A DNA stretch of 64,000 nucleotides from Euglena gracilis (taxonomy: Eukaryota > Euglenida > Euglenophyceae > Euglenales). Of the stretch, positions 10,735-23,000 are shown in pieces. Both the position numbers and the translations under genes were made by a program. The notes under the pieces were generated by a model. The model worked only from the letters and a program-made list of their open reading frames with translations, had not been told where the DNA came from and did no database searches. The stretch is from NCBI GenBank assembly GCA_039621445.1, contig CP154954.1, positions 53,766,155 through 53,830,154 on the forward strand. The letters are read 5' to 3'. Within the stretch, counting starts at the first letter, position 1; every line of letters starts with the position of its first letter.

Positions 10735-10985
10735 CCCGTCTTGGGGTGAGGGTCGACCATGGTCGCCCCTCCCCAGGGGGGGGTTTCCCATCGTGGGGTG
10801 GGGGTCGACCATGGTCGCCCTGCGATCAGGGGGGGGGTTTCCCGTCGTGGGGTGGGGGTCGACCATGGTCGCCCCCCGACCAGGGGCCGTCGTGGGGTGG
10901 GGGTCGACCATGGTCGCCCCCCGACCAGGGGGGGGTTTCCCGTCGTGGGGTGGGGGTCGACCATGGTCGCCCTCGGTCAACCCCC
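10735..10985 (+). repeat. Tandem repeat with GTCGACCATGGTCG palindromes
   Basis: Five to six units of about 45 bp carry TTTCCCGTCGTGGGGTGGG followed by the palindrome GTCGACCATGGTCG. Single copies of the palindrome also occur near 4386 and 9847. The array lies inside the hAT element. Confidence 0.8.
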
Positions 10986-11602
10986 AGGGTCGCCTCGGTC
11001 GACCCCCCCCCCCACCGAGAGCGACCGAGGGCGACCGAGGCGACCGTGGGTTGACCGTGGTCGACCCCCACTACCCCCCCCCCCAAGCCAGATCCGGGAG
11101 CCGCAAGGGTGAACCAATCATAGCTCAAATGACTTGAAAACCAACACTTTTGGTGGTTGTCTTCAACAAGAATGGTCGAAATAAGGCATTTTTCTGCCAT
11201 TTTGGCTTGAAACCATTCCAAACTAGGTCCTTTTTTGACAGAGCGCGGGAACAAAAGGCAAAATTTAATTATGCTTTTGGGGGTCTTTCTCTGACCGAGG
11301 ATTGGCAAAAAAAAGCTAAAATTAAAGGCAATTTTTTTTTGCCCTGGACCCTCAATGGCGTTTTTTTTATGGAAAAAAAGCATGTTTTTAAAAAACGTGT
11401 TTTTTTTTGACTTTGTCCCAAACGAAGTGCCAGCTATGCTTCGTTCGGCATAAATTTTCTTTGATAAACCACTTCCCTTAGAAGTTTGACATTGAGGTGA
11501 CATAGAGGGATAGTAGAGGTAGAGGTGACCTCTACCTCTACCTCTACCTCTACCTCTACCTCTACCTCTATCCCTCTACCTCTATCCAGCCCTGAAAAGT
11601 TG

Positions 11603-12300
11603 TCAATAGAAATGCTTGCTTTCGATTTGGAATTTTATAAGCCAAGTCAACATACATGTGTTTCTTGTTACCAGCTGAAGGGCGGCGAAAAGGCAGTGGA
11701 AATGTTCACAAACAACAACCCAAATTGAAAAAAGAAAGATTTCCGCCCCCTCCGACCCATGAGTTTTGGGCTTGTTTGGCCGCCCGAAGGGCGGCGAGAC
11801 GGTGGTGACCTCCAACAGCAATAACACCAAAAGGTTCAATGAAAGTTGAGCTTTTAATGTAATAAAGGCACAAAAGAATGAAAAGGCACAAAGAATGTGG
11901 TGAGAAAATCACACACTTTTCAAAAAAATTCTTTCTTTCCAAAATCTCGGGGGGGCGGCCGCCCCCCCCCCCCCGACCCCCCACTTCTACACCTATGACC
12001 GCCGACACTGCTCTGGCCCCTTGCACTCGGGGGGCCTTCGGGAATATGTCCTGTTGCGTAATGGTTGGCGGCACTGCACTCTCACAGACAAGGCTGCAGA
12101 TAGATGCTCCGCCACATATGGCGTGTCAAGTGAAGAACATGCACCATGCCCCCCCCCATATAACCCCCCCCCCTGGCCGGCCGAAGGCCGGCCCTTTGGG
12201 ACCGACCTCCCCACATAAGACCCCCCCCTGGGATTTTAGCTTTTGGGGTCTTATATGGGGACTCCTTTATTTTCTTATACTTCTTTATTTTCTTTTCCTC
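11603..12300. other. Repeat-derived stretch without a recognised gene
   Basis: The segment holds the right-hand GCCGCCC hairpins, the G/C palindrome GGGGCGGCCGCCCC near 11950, and a foldback around GGCCGGCCGAAGGCCGGCC near 12175. No gene seen. Confidence 0.5.
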
Positions 12301-12306
12301 TTGTAC

Positions 12307-12387
12307 CATGCCACCCAGGCGATCACTAGGATCGCGAACATTTTTGCGAGTTGTGAACCCACTGCCCTTGAACACAACCTCACTCCC
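12307..12387 (-). CDS. Exon-like open segment, unknown protein
   Basis: On the - strand an acceptor-like TTGTCCAG precedes, and ATG|GTACAAG follows, an 81-nt segment that reads GSEVVFKGSGFTTRK and then NVRDPSDRLGGM. The residue mix looks like real protein, but I do not recognise a family and cannot join it to another exon. It may belong to a gene whose other exons are too diverged to see. Confidence 0.3.
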
Positions 12388-12796
12388 CTGGACAAGAATC
12401 AAATCCAGTAGACTGCCACTGCTATTTGGAAGATCCTTTTCTTTGTGAAAAAAACAATGAAGGTCGTTTTGCGCATCTGACAGCACCTGAAAAGCAGGTG
12501 GCGCAGATCAATGAAAGTTTTCGGACACTTTGCATTTTTCCATATTTTTCCCTTCAGGCAATTTGCTTCACTGTGGGACATCTGGAAACTGCGCACAACA
12601 CATTTTTGGACTTTTGCCATGCCATGAGTGCCTCAAATATGAGCAATCACATCACTTTACAAGTTCTTTGCACCATGATTTCTTCCCAGGAGGATGTGAA
12701 CAGCTTTATCAGTCCTCTCCAACAGAAAAGTGTTCAGCCCTCCTGTGAAGGACATTGCACATACCCCCAGCTTCAGTTTTTGGTTAAAGAAAATTT

Positions 12797-13082
12797 GGTA
12801 CTTGTCTGTCAGTCGATCCACGCCACTCACTCGATCCACACCCTTTCTTCCCCTATGCTTTGATGACGTCATACACAGATGATGTTGACCTTATGACGTC
12901 ATCATCCCTGGGTCACACACTCATGTATGACATCACACTCATGACGTCACTTGGTCAAATTATGACGTCACACATCCTGTTTTGCACTGAAAGCGGTCAT
13001 TCCTATTGAATAGGGTGGAATAGGGTGTGGATCGACTAACAGACTTGATGCACTGCTGTGGATCGACTAACAGACAAGTACC
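12797..13082. mobile_element. 286-bp inverted-repeat element, GGTACTTGTCTGT ends (copy 1)
   Basis: The ends are GGTACTTGTCTGTCAGTCG and, inverted, GGTACTTGTCTGTTAGTCG. The flanking 8 bp are GAAAATTT on the left and AAAAATTT on the right, a 7 of 8 match. The interior carries four TGACGTCA sites. It stands 10 bp from a second copy of the same family. Confidence 0.75.
12864..12970. promoter_or_regulatory. Cluster of four TGACGTCA (CRE-type) sites
   Basis: Perfect TGACGTCA palindromes occur at 12864, 12894, 12942 and 12963, with a one-mismatch site TGACATCA at 12926. This is the consensus bound by CREB/ATF-type bZIP factors. The cluster lies about 0.8 kb upstream of the first polymerase exon I can see, and inside a mobile element. 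Regulatory use is inference. Confidence 0.5.
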
Positions 13083-13092
13083 AAAAATTTCG

Positions 13093-13516
13093 GGTACTTG
13101 TCTGTTATCGTACGACGGACCCCCCCCTTTTGGTTGGTACGACACCCATTTTTTGAGTTGCTTTAGGGTTATTTAAAGGAATAGGGTTAGGTGCGCACAC
13201 TACATGGCCACATTGCGCTACACGGCCATGTTGCGCTACATGGCCATGGAGCGCAACGTGGCCATGTAGCGCAACAGGGACACGTGCGCACCTAACCCTG
13301 CTCCTTCAAATACCCCATCATGCGCTACATGGCCACGTTGCGCTCCATGGCCATGTTGCGCAACATGGCCATGGAGCGCAACGTGGCCATGTAGCGCAAC
13401 GTAGCAGGTGCGCACCTAACCCTACTCCTTCAAATAACCCTGTACAACCCAAAAATAGGGCGTCGTACCATAACCAAAGGGGGGGGGGGTCCGTCGTACG
13501 ATAACAGACAAGTACC
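13093..13516. mobile_element. 424-bp foldback element, GGTACTTGTCTGT ends (copy 2)
   Basis: Both ends read GGTACTTGTCTGTTATCGTA in inverted orientation and are flanked by AAATTTCG (13085-13092 and 13517-13524), a perfect 8-bp duplication. The inside is nearly palindromic. GGGTTAGGTGCGCAC lies on both sides of nested repeats of CATGGCCATG and TTGCGCTACATGGCC. The element has no coding sequence. Confidence 0.85.
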
Positions 13517-13775
13517 AAATTTCGCACGACATCCATCTGAGATTTGGTCTTTCGACAGCTGCAAAAAAAACGCACAGAAAATTGAGCATTTCCCAGATGG
13601 TGGGGGCGTGGATCGGGGGGGAAACACATTTTTCAAGGAAAGTTGCACAAAAAAGAAAAAATTTCCTCAGAAACCTGAACCCCCAAGTCCCTCCCCCAGT
13701 CAAAGTCGCTTCAGCCACCTGTCCTCTTTTCTGTACCACTCCTCATTTTTTGAAATGCCGTCCTTTCCCTCAGCT

Positions 13776-14099
13776 ATGGAAGATGATGCCCTTGCACAGC
13801 TGAAGGCGTCCTGCCCAAACCTATTCAGCCAAAATTTCTGTGAAGAGGATTTGGAAGATGATTCAAAGCCAGGTCTTTTTTTCTTCTTTTTTTGTAAACA
13901 ACCTGAACCCCTGTCATCAGTCAAGCGGCTGAAAACAGAACATGAACGAAGACCAAAACCACCAAAGCCAAAGAAGACCAGCGAGAGAGCACGCTCGAAG
14001 GTGAGTCCAGTACCCGGAAATGCAGCTCAATTCTACACGGCTTCAAACTCTCAACCAGTATCCGATTTGGTCCTACCGGAGTTGGAGCAATCAGATGAG
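13776..14099 (+). CDS. Pol alpha exon 1 (N-terminal region)
   Basis: Starts at an ATG right after an acceptor-like TTTCCCTCAG, so it could instead be an internal exon with the true start further upstream. It encodes an acidic then basic tail ([25 protein letters not shown]), typical of the unstructured Pol alpha N-terminus and its likely nuclear-localisation region. A 48-nt in-frame stretch (13873-13920) has CAG|GTCTTT and CATCAG borders and may be a tiny intron. Ends GAG|GTATAT, phase 0. Confidence 0.6.
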
Positions 14100-17000
14100 G
14101 TATATGGGAGGCTGCAAGTTCTCTTGTTGTCCATCCTCTCCTTTGCTGGCAATCTCTTCAGGGAGACGTTGATGAAGATTTCCCAGTTGAGGATGACGAA
14201 GAGGCAGCTCCAAATCTTGACCTTGATGACATTGTTTTCACTGAGGAAGTGGAAGAGATCGCAAAAGTGTGTACGGTGTTGGTTTCTGCCATGGACAGGA
14301 CTGGCTATGCTTGTCTTCGCAAGACGAGCTCCTTTTGGTCATCTCTTTATCTTCAAACCTTTGGAAGGAAAACTTGATTTGGAGGGTCCAAGTCATCTGT
14401 GAAGGTTTACCATGCCCCCCCCCCCCCGAGCTGCCCCCCCCCCCCCGAGCTATTCCCATGGAGGTTCGGCAGCCACCCCCCCCCCTGGTCGGACCCCCTC
14501 GGCACGGCATGCCGAACCATACCAATGAATTTTCCTTTGGGAAATTCCGGCTGTCCGCCACGGTGGACCCCCCCCCCCGGGGGGGACTGACCCCCTCGGC
14601 ACGGCAAAATGGGGACCCCCCCCCTGGTGGCCGAGGGTCCTCGTCAGACGTGCCGAACCTCCATAGGGGGGATGGGAACAGCTCACTGTCATGGCACTTT
14701 TTCTAAAGAACTTTCCAATGCTCAAAAATCGGTTTTTGGGACGTTTTCAAAAAGTGATATCTGGCAAATGTGATGTGCTTAAAATTGACCATTTTTTGCG
14801 TTCATCCAAAGTGCGAAAAATGACCACTTTGGGGGTGCCTGAGGCTCGGAGGGGGGGACCTAGGTCCCCCCCAAGCTGTCCCCCCCCCCGTACTGTTCCC
14901 ATTGGGCCGTAAAGGGTCCCGGGGACGGGAATGGCTTGGGGGGGGGGGGTGGGGTATGGTAAGTGAAGGGTCTGGGGGGGTAGTGGGTAGTCGGCTGACT
15001 ACCCAACTGGTCGGCTGATTGGGCCGCCTGGTCTGTGGCTTGTCGGCGAGACGGGGGGGGGGGTAGTCGGCCAACTAACCACTATAATGTGCTAACGGGT
15101 CAAGTTCACCGACTTCTAAGCCCCCCCCCTCAAAAAAATGTTTGTCCAAATCATCCGAAAACTAGCTAAAACCCACCCGAATTGCTCTAGAACCCCCCTT
15201 ATCGGGGGCAGACAATTGCTCAAGCACTGTCCCACCCCCCCCCCCCAGGGGGGGGTGGGTGACTGGTTTTTTCAGAGTGACTGACTGGTTTTGGGCCCGG
15301 ACCCCCTCCCCCCCCCCCCGGGGGGGGGTTGGCCAAGAGTGGGCAAAAGTGGCTTGAGTGACCCCGGCGCCGAAGGCGCCGGAAAATTTTTTTTGGCCTA
15401 AAATGGCCTAAAGTGACTGGAAAGTGGCCCTTTTTCTGAGTGGCCGACCCCCCCCGGGGGGGGGGGGTAGTGACTGACTGGCTTCCCAAAAAAAAGTGAC
15501 TGACTGGTTTTTAAAAAAGTGGAGTGACCCCCCCCTCCCCCCCCGGGGGTCGGTAAGCAATTGTATGATCGGGGGTGAATTCCGTAACTTACGGACGTAA
15601 GTTTCAGCCCGAAACTTTCGAAACTTTCAGTGAAATTTAAAAAAAATAAATTTCATGTGTGAAATTTCTGATGCCTTTCTGATGCCTTTCTGGTTTCTCG
15701 TTAGGGTGGACATTCGTGAAAAGTGGTCGGAAAGAAAAATAAAATCTGTGAAACGTTTCCTTTCAATTTTCTTTTCATGAAAAATGAAAAATCGCGAAAC
15801 AGTGGACAAATCTGAACTGCTGCTGATCACCCTGGATTGGTGTGCCACTGCGTAACTTTGAGGCAAATTCCTAATTCCTAAATTTCTGATTTCATGTGTG
15901 AATTCCTAATTCAAATGCCTAATTTCGGGTGTAAAAGTACTGAAACTTGACTGGCAATCCCTAATTTGGTGTGCCAATGCCTAATTGTGCCTGCCAAATT
16001 CCTAATTGATAAAAAGGTTCTTAACTTTTAGCAGCAAATGCCTAATTTTGGGTGGGAATGTCCAAATTTGTTGGCAAATGCCTAATTCTGGGTGTAACAG
16101 GGTCAAGTTCTTGAGCTGATTTTGAGTTGCAAATGCCTAATTTGGTGTGCCAGTCCCGAATTTTGAGAGGCAGATTCCCAATTTAGTGGTAAATTCCTGA
16201 TTTTGAGGAGCAGGAATTTATCACACATTTTTGGCAATTTTGATTCCTAATTTGGGTGCCAATCCCTGATTAGGTGCCGTCTTTGGCTCCTCCTGGGATG
16301 TTGAAACCTCGGGCGGGGGGTCGCGCCTCCATTTCACACAAAATCTGAGCCCATTTTTGTCCATTATCAGGTAAGTTTTGCTAGTCATTTTCCTGTGAGT
16401 CACATGGCTGGCGACGTCGTGCTCCCCCTTAAATTTCATAAGTTTCATAAATTTCTGAAAGTTCCTGAAAGTTACCGAAACTTTCAACACCGAAATTTAA
16501 AATTAATAAATTTCAGCAACGGCACAATCCTAGGGTGAATATACATTAAAAATTTAAAAATCTCCATTTCTGGCCACTTTTTAGCAGAACGTTGCGGCTG
16601 CCCATAAGATTTTCCACACGGTGGCAAGGAATACCCAGACAAAGACCTATGCCCCATGACTTTGCCCCCCGAGTTTTTGGCCAGCGAGAAGGGATTTTGT
16701 TGTCGGCGGTGGAGGCGGTGCAGGGTGGGGGGGGGCAGAGCCCCCCCCCCCCCCCGGCTCCCGGATCTGGCCTGGGGGGGGGGGGTTGTGGGCAGACCCT
16801 AGGGTCTGCCCACGGTCGCCAAAGGTCGCCAAAGGTCGCTATGGGTATTTCCTACTCAGTCTTTTTTGCATTGTAGCGGCGTAGGCAACTGTTCCAGGGC
16901 CCTAAAAAAAAAAATCCCTTGTGTGTGCAACACCTTTTGTGTGTATGTTGCGCTACCATCCCCCCCCCCCCGAGCTATTCCCCCCCCCGAGCTATTCCCA

Positions 17001-20000
17001 TTGGGGGTACGGGAATAGCTCACTGTCATAGCACTTTTTATAAAGAACTTCCTAAGAAAGTGGTCCAAAATCGACGTTTTTGGACCATTTTCAAAAATCA
17101 CCTTTTGGCAAATGTGCTCAAAATTGACCATTTTTTGCGAACATCCAAAAAGTTGCCAAAAATGACCCCTTTTGGGTTGCCCGAGGGTCGGGTATGGGAA
17201 TAGCTCGGGGGGGGGGGGACCTAGGTCCCCCCCCCCCTGGTTGTTCCCCCCCCCCGTACTGTTCCCATTGGGCCGTAAAGGGTCCCGGGGACGGGAATAG
17301 CTCGGGGGGGGGGGCATGGTAATTTGCCGTGGAGCGCATTTTTTGACATCGACCTGAACCCCCCCCCCATTTAAACCGACTCCCCTTCTAAACCGACCTA
17401 CCCTTCCAAACCGACCCATTGCAGAATTTCAACCAAAAAAATAAATAAACCGACCCATGGCAAGTTGGATGACAAACATGCACAACATAATGGAAGCCGC
17501 CAACGGAAAGAGCGTCCGTGCTCATTGAATAGTTGGTATTGATGACCCAAAATTGGGATTTTACGCCCAAAATTAGGCATTTGCTTCCAAATTTTGGAGT
17601 TTGCACCTCAAATTGGGCATTTTCCTCCGAAAATTTGGTGTTGGAACCCAAAAATTGCAAAATTAGGCATTTTATATCTAAAATTTAAATTTTGCACCCA
17701 AAATTAGGCAGTTTGCCACCAAAAATTGGATATTACACCCAAAAACTCAGCATTTGCCCCTGAAAATTAAGAATTTGCCTCCCAAATTAGGCATTTGTCA
17801 CTCAAAGCTAGGCATTGGCCGACCAAATTGGGCATTTGCCAATTGAAATTGCCTTGCTAACATCAACCCGCTTCCGTCACGCCGTCGGCCAGCCGCGTGC
17901 TCCCCCTGAAACTGACCCCCCGTCTAAACCGACCCCCTCCAGGATTTCCGCCAACCCAAAAGTCCTAAACCGACGGGTCGGTTTAAATGGGGGGGGGGTT
18001 TGCCCACGACCTTTGGCGACCATGGCGACCTTTGGCGACCCTAGGGTCTGCCCACAACCCCCCCCCCCCAGGCCAAATCTACCCCCCCCCCCATGTCAAA
18101 GTATCCCACGAAAAGGACTTTGCCCACCGAGTTTTTGGCCAACGTGAAGAGATTTTGTTATTTGAGCGGGGGGGGGGGGGCACGTCAAAAGGTCCCACAA
18201 AAAGGATTTTGCCCCCCCCCCCGAGTTTTTGGCTGACGTGAAAGGATTCTGTTACAAAATGTCTCCAATAAAGGCTTTTGTTCCCATGATTATATTTTTG
18301 CCAACATAAAAGGATTTTGTCCCTCTGGTATTTTGCCTACAAAAAGGGATTTTGCTATTTGAGGGGGGGGGTAGCTGGGGGGAGGGGGTGGTAGGGTAGG
18401 GCAGTGGTGGTGGAGGGAGTTTTCTGGCCCTCAAGGTACAGAATGTCATTTGTAAAGGATTTTCATGCAACCTTTGTCAATCAATGGTATTTTACCCCTT
18501 TGTAGTCCCACAAACCACCATCCACACACCCCACGGACCTTGCATTTTTATCTGTGGGTGCTTATATGGTGCAGGTTACTCATTGGGCCCCATCTGGACC
18601 ATTTCTGGGTGATTTGGGCCAGCCACAGGCCATTTTTTGTGATCGTCCACCAGTCTGCTTAAGAATTTGTTCACAGGGGGGGGGGGGCTTAAAAGTCGGC
18701 GAACACCCGTTAGTACATAACAGTGGGTAGTTGGCCGACGAGTCGGCCAACTACCCACCACCCCCCCCCCAAGGTTGACGGCTTGTTTTTTTTTGAAACA
18801 AAAAAAGCATGGCTTGTTTTTTTTTGAAACAAAAAAACATGTTTTTTCAAAAAAAAAACGTCATGGAGGGTTTGGAAGAAAAATTTTTTGCAATATTTTT
18901 TTTAAAAAAAGTTCATTTTTTATCTCTGCAGCAATCATTTTTGTTGCTTTTTTTTTGGGTTGAAAGCATGATTTTTTGCACCAGAAAACACAGATTTGGA
19001 AACATTTTTCACACCTAAAAAAACTTTAGAGGGGGTGTTCCTCCCGTGACCCCCCCCCCTGACCCGACCTAAGACCAGGTTTTTTTAGTCGTGGACCCGG
19101 GGGGGGGGGTGGGTGGGTCCGGCCGAGCCCCCCCCCCCCCGGGGGGAGTCCCTCCCGGAGGGGGGTGGGATATACTTTTCGGCGCCAAAAAAGTGCTATT
19201 TTTAGCACTTTTCGCGATTTTTCGGCCATTTTTTGTGGGTCCCCCAGGACCCCCCCCCAGGGGGTGGGTGGGTGGGGGACCACCCCCCCCCCCCCCGCTC
19301 TTAAAAAAAACCCCTGCCTAAGACCCTTTTCCGCCAATTTTTTTTCTGAAAAAACTTGGCCGGTGATGCCTAATTCGACAAAATATTCAGGTAGATTCCT
19401 AACTTTGCGGCATAATTTGCAGAATTTGGAATGGTGATGCCTAATTTGGTGTCAGAATACTAATTTTAGGTTGGGGGATTCCTGATTTAAGGATTTTCCC
19501 CAAAAATTCGTTTTCGGTGATTCTTAATTTCGCCACCGAAAATGTGGTGTTCCCCCATGACCCCCCCCCCCCCCGGTGACCCGAACCACCCCCGAAAAAT
19601 TTTCTCAAAAAATGGTAATTTCGCAAGGAAAAAGGTCAATTTTTGCTTTCTCAAAAAAACATATTTTTTTTTGGCGTTTTTTAAAAAAACAAAAGAAAAC
19701 GTCAACGCTGACCCCCCCCCCCGTCTCGCCGACTAGCCACCGATGAGGCCTACCCCCCCCCCCAGTCTACTGCCATGCGCCCTCCCAGGCGGTCTGCTGC
19801 TTTCTTCGCACGCCGGCCACGGTGGAAAAGGGGTCTCTGCGTCTGCGGTCTTCCACAACAGTCAGGCAAAGGGCACGGGAGGTCTGGACGACCTAAAACG
19901 GCCGCGGCGAGCAGTCGTTTTGCAGCGCGGAATGGTCCAGCTCCCAGCCAGCCGGACCCCCCCCCCCCAATGGCCCCGCGGGACAGGGGTCCTTTCAGAA

Positions 20001-23000
20001 AACCCCTCGGCCTGGCTGGGGCAGGGGGGTTTTTTTTAAGTCGTGGACCCCAGGGGGGTCGAGTGAAATAAAGTTGGGTCCAGCCCAGCCGGCGGAAGGC
20101 CCAACTGGGCTGCCCAGCTCACCTATCCCTGCATTTTTTCCCCTCATCACAGTCCCCCAGCCTTGATCTAGCTCCATCCATCAAAATGTTGAGAAGGCAA
20201 AAATGTTTCAGAAAAATTTGTTTTTCACCGACCCAGCCCAGCCCCGGACCCCCCCCATACCCCCGGGGGGGGGGGTCCAGCCAGCAACCTTTTTTGCCAG
20301 CCGGAGCTGGACCCCCCCCCCCCGGTGGGGGTCCTTAAGAAAACCCCTGTGTGTGCAACTTGGCCCTCTCTTTGTGACCCAAAATTCTTTCAATAACCAA
20401 GTTTTTGACTCTGCCATTGGTCATTGGAGGATTGCGTTCGGATGGTGGAGCACCTCTTAGGCAACAAAGAAAAAAACCCAACCCAAAACAACAAATTTCA
20501 CCATTCGAATTTGGCTGGGTTGACAGCTTTGATTTCCATTTAGACCTTTATCCAATCAAATGATCTCCGCCTCTCAGCCTGTGGCAATTCTTTTGTCCCA
20601 TTTTGAGACCATTTTCAGTGGCCTCGTTTTGAAAGGAGATGAAGGGGGGGACACTGTTTGAGGCCCTTGTTTGAGTTGATCCAAGGCAAAAAAAAATTCA
20701 ACCCAAGGTATTTTTGACATTTTCTGGCCGAAAAACCAAAAGGTCGAACACCGCATTTTTTTGACCCTTTGGGTGGATGGGCGATGGTCCAATGATGTGT
20801 GGAATCAATTTTTTTTCCCCGATGTCGACTTGTTTTCGCCGAAAAACACCAAATTTCCTTGCCCATTTGCAGGTGGATTTTTCGTTGAATGTGCAGGGAC
20901 AGCGGAGTGTCCTTTTTTTCCTTAAGGACCGCCCTGTTTGGGCCTCAGGGCAACCGACTTGTAGAAATTTGGGTGGTGGTCGAGTTGCCAGAACATCCCA
21001 CATGAAATCATCCATGTTTGCACCAACTCTTAGATGAAGCCGGAGGTGGCGCCTCCCACGGTTGTCCCCACAACAAGTGCCTTGAAGGCAGAGAGCCCAT
21101 TGCCTGCTGCGAAGAAAGTCCAGGCACACAGGTTCTGCCTTCCCCACAATGAATCACGCGCGTGCTACATTTGTTTTTGGGGGGGCACCCCTTGGCCAAA
21201 AGATTTCCATTTCGACCTTTATCCAATCAGAATTGGTAAACTCCGCCAGCCGGGCCAGGTAGGGCCTGGTTCAGTCAATTATTTGAGCACCGGCCAACCT
21301 CCCCCCCCCCCCCGGGGTGACTGACTAGTTTTTTCAGAGTGACTGATTTTGGGCCAAACCCCCTCCCCCTTGGGGGGTTGGCCAGGGGTGGGCAAAAGTG
21401 GCTTGAGTGACCCCGGCGCCGAAGGTCTAAATGGCCCAAAGTGACTGGAAAGTTTTCCTGAGTGGTCGATCCCCAGGGCAGAACGGGAATCGGCCGAACA
21501 GCCAGGGTGGTGGGTGGGGGGGGGGCAACCCCCCCCACCACCTCTTCCCGTATTTTCGGGAACACCAATTTTTGGACCCAAAAACAATTTTCTGGCGCCT
21601 TTGGCGCCGGTTGTTTTTTTTTGACCCATTTTGGGACCCATATGGTCCCCCCAAAAACCCCTCAAAAAACCCCATTTTTTCACACCTTCCAAAAATTGAA
21701 CATTTTCTCAAATTTTTGATTTTGAGAAGTTTTTGAAGCAAAAAAAAATGCCATTGAAAGTCCAAATTTTTTTCTCTTGTAAATTTTTGGACTTTCAATG
21801 GCATTTTTTTGCTTCAAAAATTTCTCAAAATCAAATTGGTCCACTTTTTTTTGACTTGGTTTTTTTCACCCCCCCCCCCCAAAAACTACCAATTTTTAAA
21901 CCTGAAATGTATGGCATTTTTTGTGAAAATGTGGTTTTTCATCGAAAAATCATGTGTTTTGGATTCATTTTTTTTAAAAAAAAACATTTCAAAAAATTTT
22001 CCGGCCAATATCTTCGTTTTCCCGAAATCAATGCTGTGGTGGGTGGGAGGGGGGGGGCTACCCACCCCCCCCCCACCTCCCGCCACCAGGCCTTCCCGTT
22101 CTGCCCTGCCGATCCCCCCGGGGGAGGCAGCGATTGACTGGTCTCCCAAAAAGAAGTGACTGACTGGTTTTTTGTCTCCCTCTCTCCCCCCCGGGGGTCG
22201 GTGAAAAAATGTATGGCCAGGTTGCCAGGGATGTTTTCTGCTTTCTGGTGGGGGGGGGAGGCAAAAATCGATTTTTCGAATAATTCCCGAAACAGACCCC
22301 AGCCAACCACAGGCCCCCTCCATCTCAATTGTACCCCTTCATTTCTGTTTTAACAGAAATACCAACTGCCGTATGGCGCATTTGTTGTCGTTGTTGTTGT
22401 TGTTTTTGTTGTTGTTGTTTTTCTTATTGTTATTATTATTGTCATTATTATAAGATAATCTTGATTTTGAAACAAAGAATTATGGAGAATTTCAAAAATT
22501 TGAGGGAAAACTGTGGTGATTATTTTCAGTTTTAATGAAGATTTCGGACAAAAGACAACACAAGATTCCAGAAAAAAAAATGGTCAAAGTGGATGTCGAG
22601 TGGTCGGTTTCGTGATTCTCAGCTACAAAATAAACCCAAAAAATGGCAATTTTATATAACCCTGTCCTTTTGTGTTTGAAATGTGTTTGAAATTTGACTC
22701 TTCTTGAGAATGCCCCCCCAAAGACGTAGGCACTCTGGACAAAAATTACGGGAAGAAAAATTTTGGTAAAATCAGGGTGGTTTCCCATAGTTTTTGTCTC
22801 CAGTGTTTTTTTGTCCGGACAGGCTTTTGCTTAAGGACCCGGGCGGGGGGGTCCACTGGCTGGCCATTTTGCTGGAGGCTGGAAAAAAGCGACTAGCTAG
22901 ACCCCTTGGGGTCTGGGGGTCCCCTGACTGGAAAAAGATTTCCCCCGGCGCCATGCCGAGGTGGAAATGAGGGTTTTTCATGTGTTTTTTTTTTGGCTGA

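Larger units (their letters stand above)
9120..11594. mobile_element. hAT-superfamily element, 2.48 kb
   Basis: The termini are CAGGGCTGGATAGAGGTAG and its exact inverse, followed inside by AGAGGT hexamer runs in both subterminal regions. AAAAGTTG lies directly outside both ends (9112-9119 and 11595-11602), a perfect 8-bp target duplication. CAGGG ends plus an 8-bp duplication are hAT hallmarks. Inside are a BED-zinc-finger-like fragment, two tandem arrays and homopolymer modules, but no complete transposase. The copy is defective or non-autonomous, and its perfect duplication suggests a fairly recent insertion. Confidence 0.85.
14973..18769. mobile_element. Inverted-repeat element with GTAGTGGGTAGTCGG arms, disrupted
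   Basis: The left arm (about 14973-15215) has GTAGTGGGTAGTCGGC, TAACGGGTCAAGTTCACCGA and TCTAAGCCCCCCCC. The right arm (about 18630-18769) has the inverse, ending GGCCAACTACCCACC. The arms match those of 28557-30185. The inside holds other repeats plus a diverged GGATTTTG-type array at about 18100-18365. I read it as a copy of the same family expanded by nested insertions. Confidence 0.55.

Noticed and set aside
10290-11503. Long frames on both strands of the hAT interior (up to 365 codons)
   Set aside because: They are tandem-repeat artefacts: both strands and several frames are open over the same repeats. Only the short BED-like part at the start looks protein-like.
12426-12863. 145-codon + strand frame before the polymerase gene
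   Set aside because: It has no recognisable domain, overlaps an inverted-repeat element, and competes with a - strand frame over the same bases.
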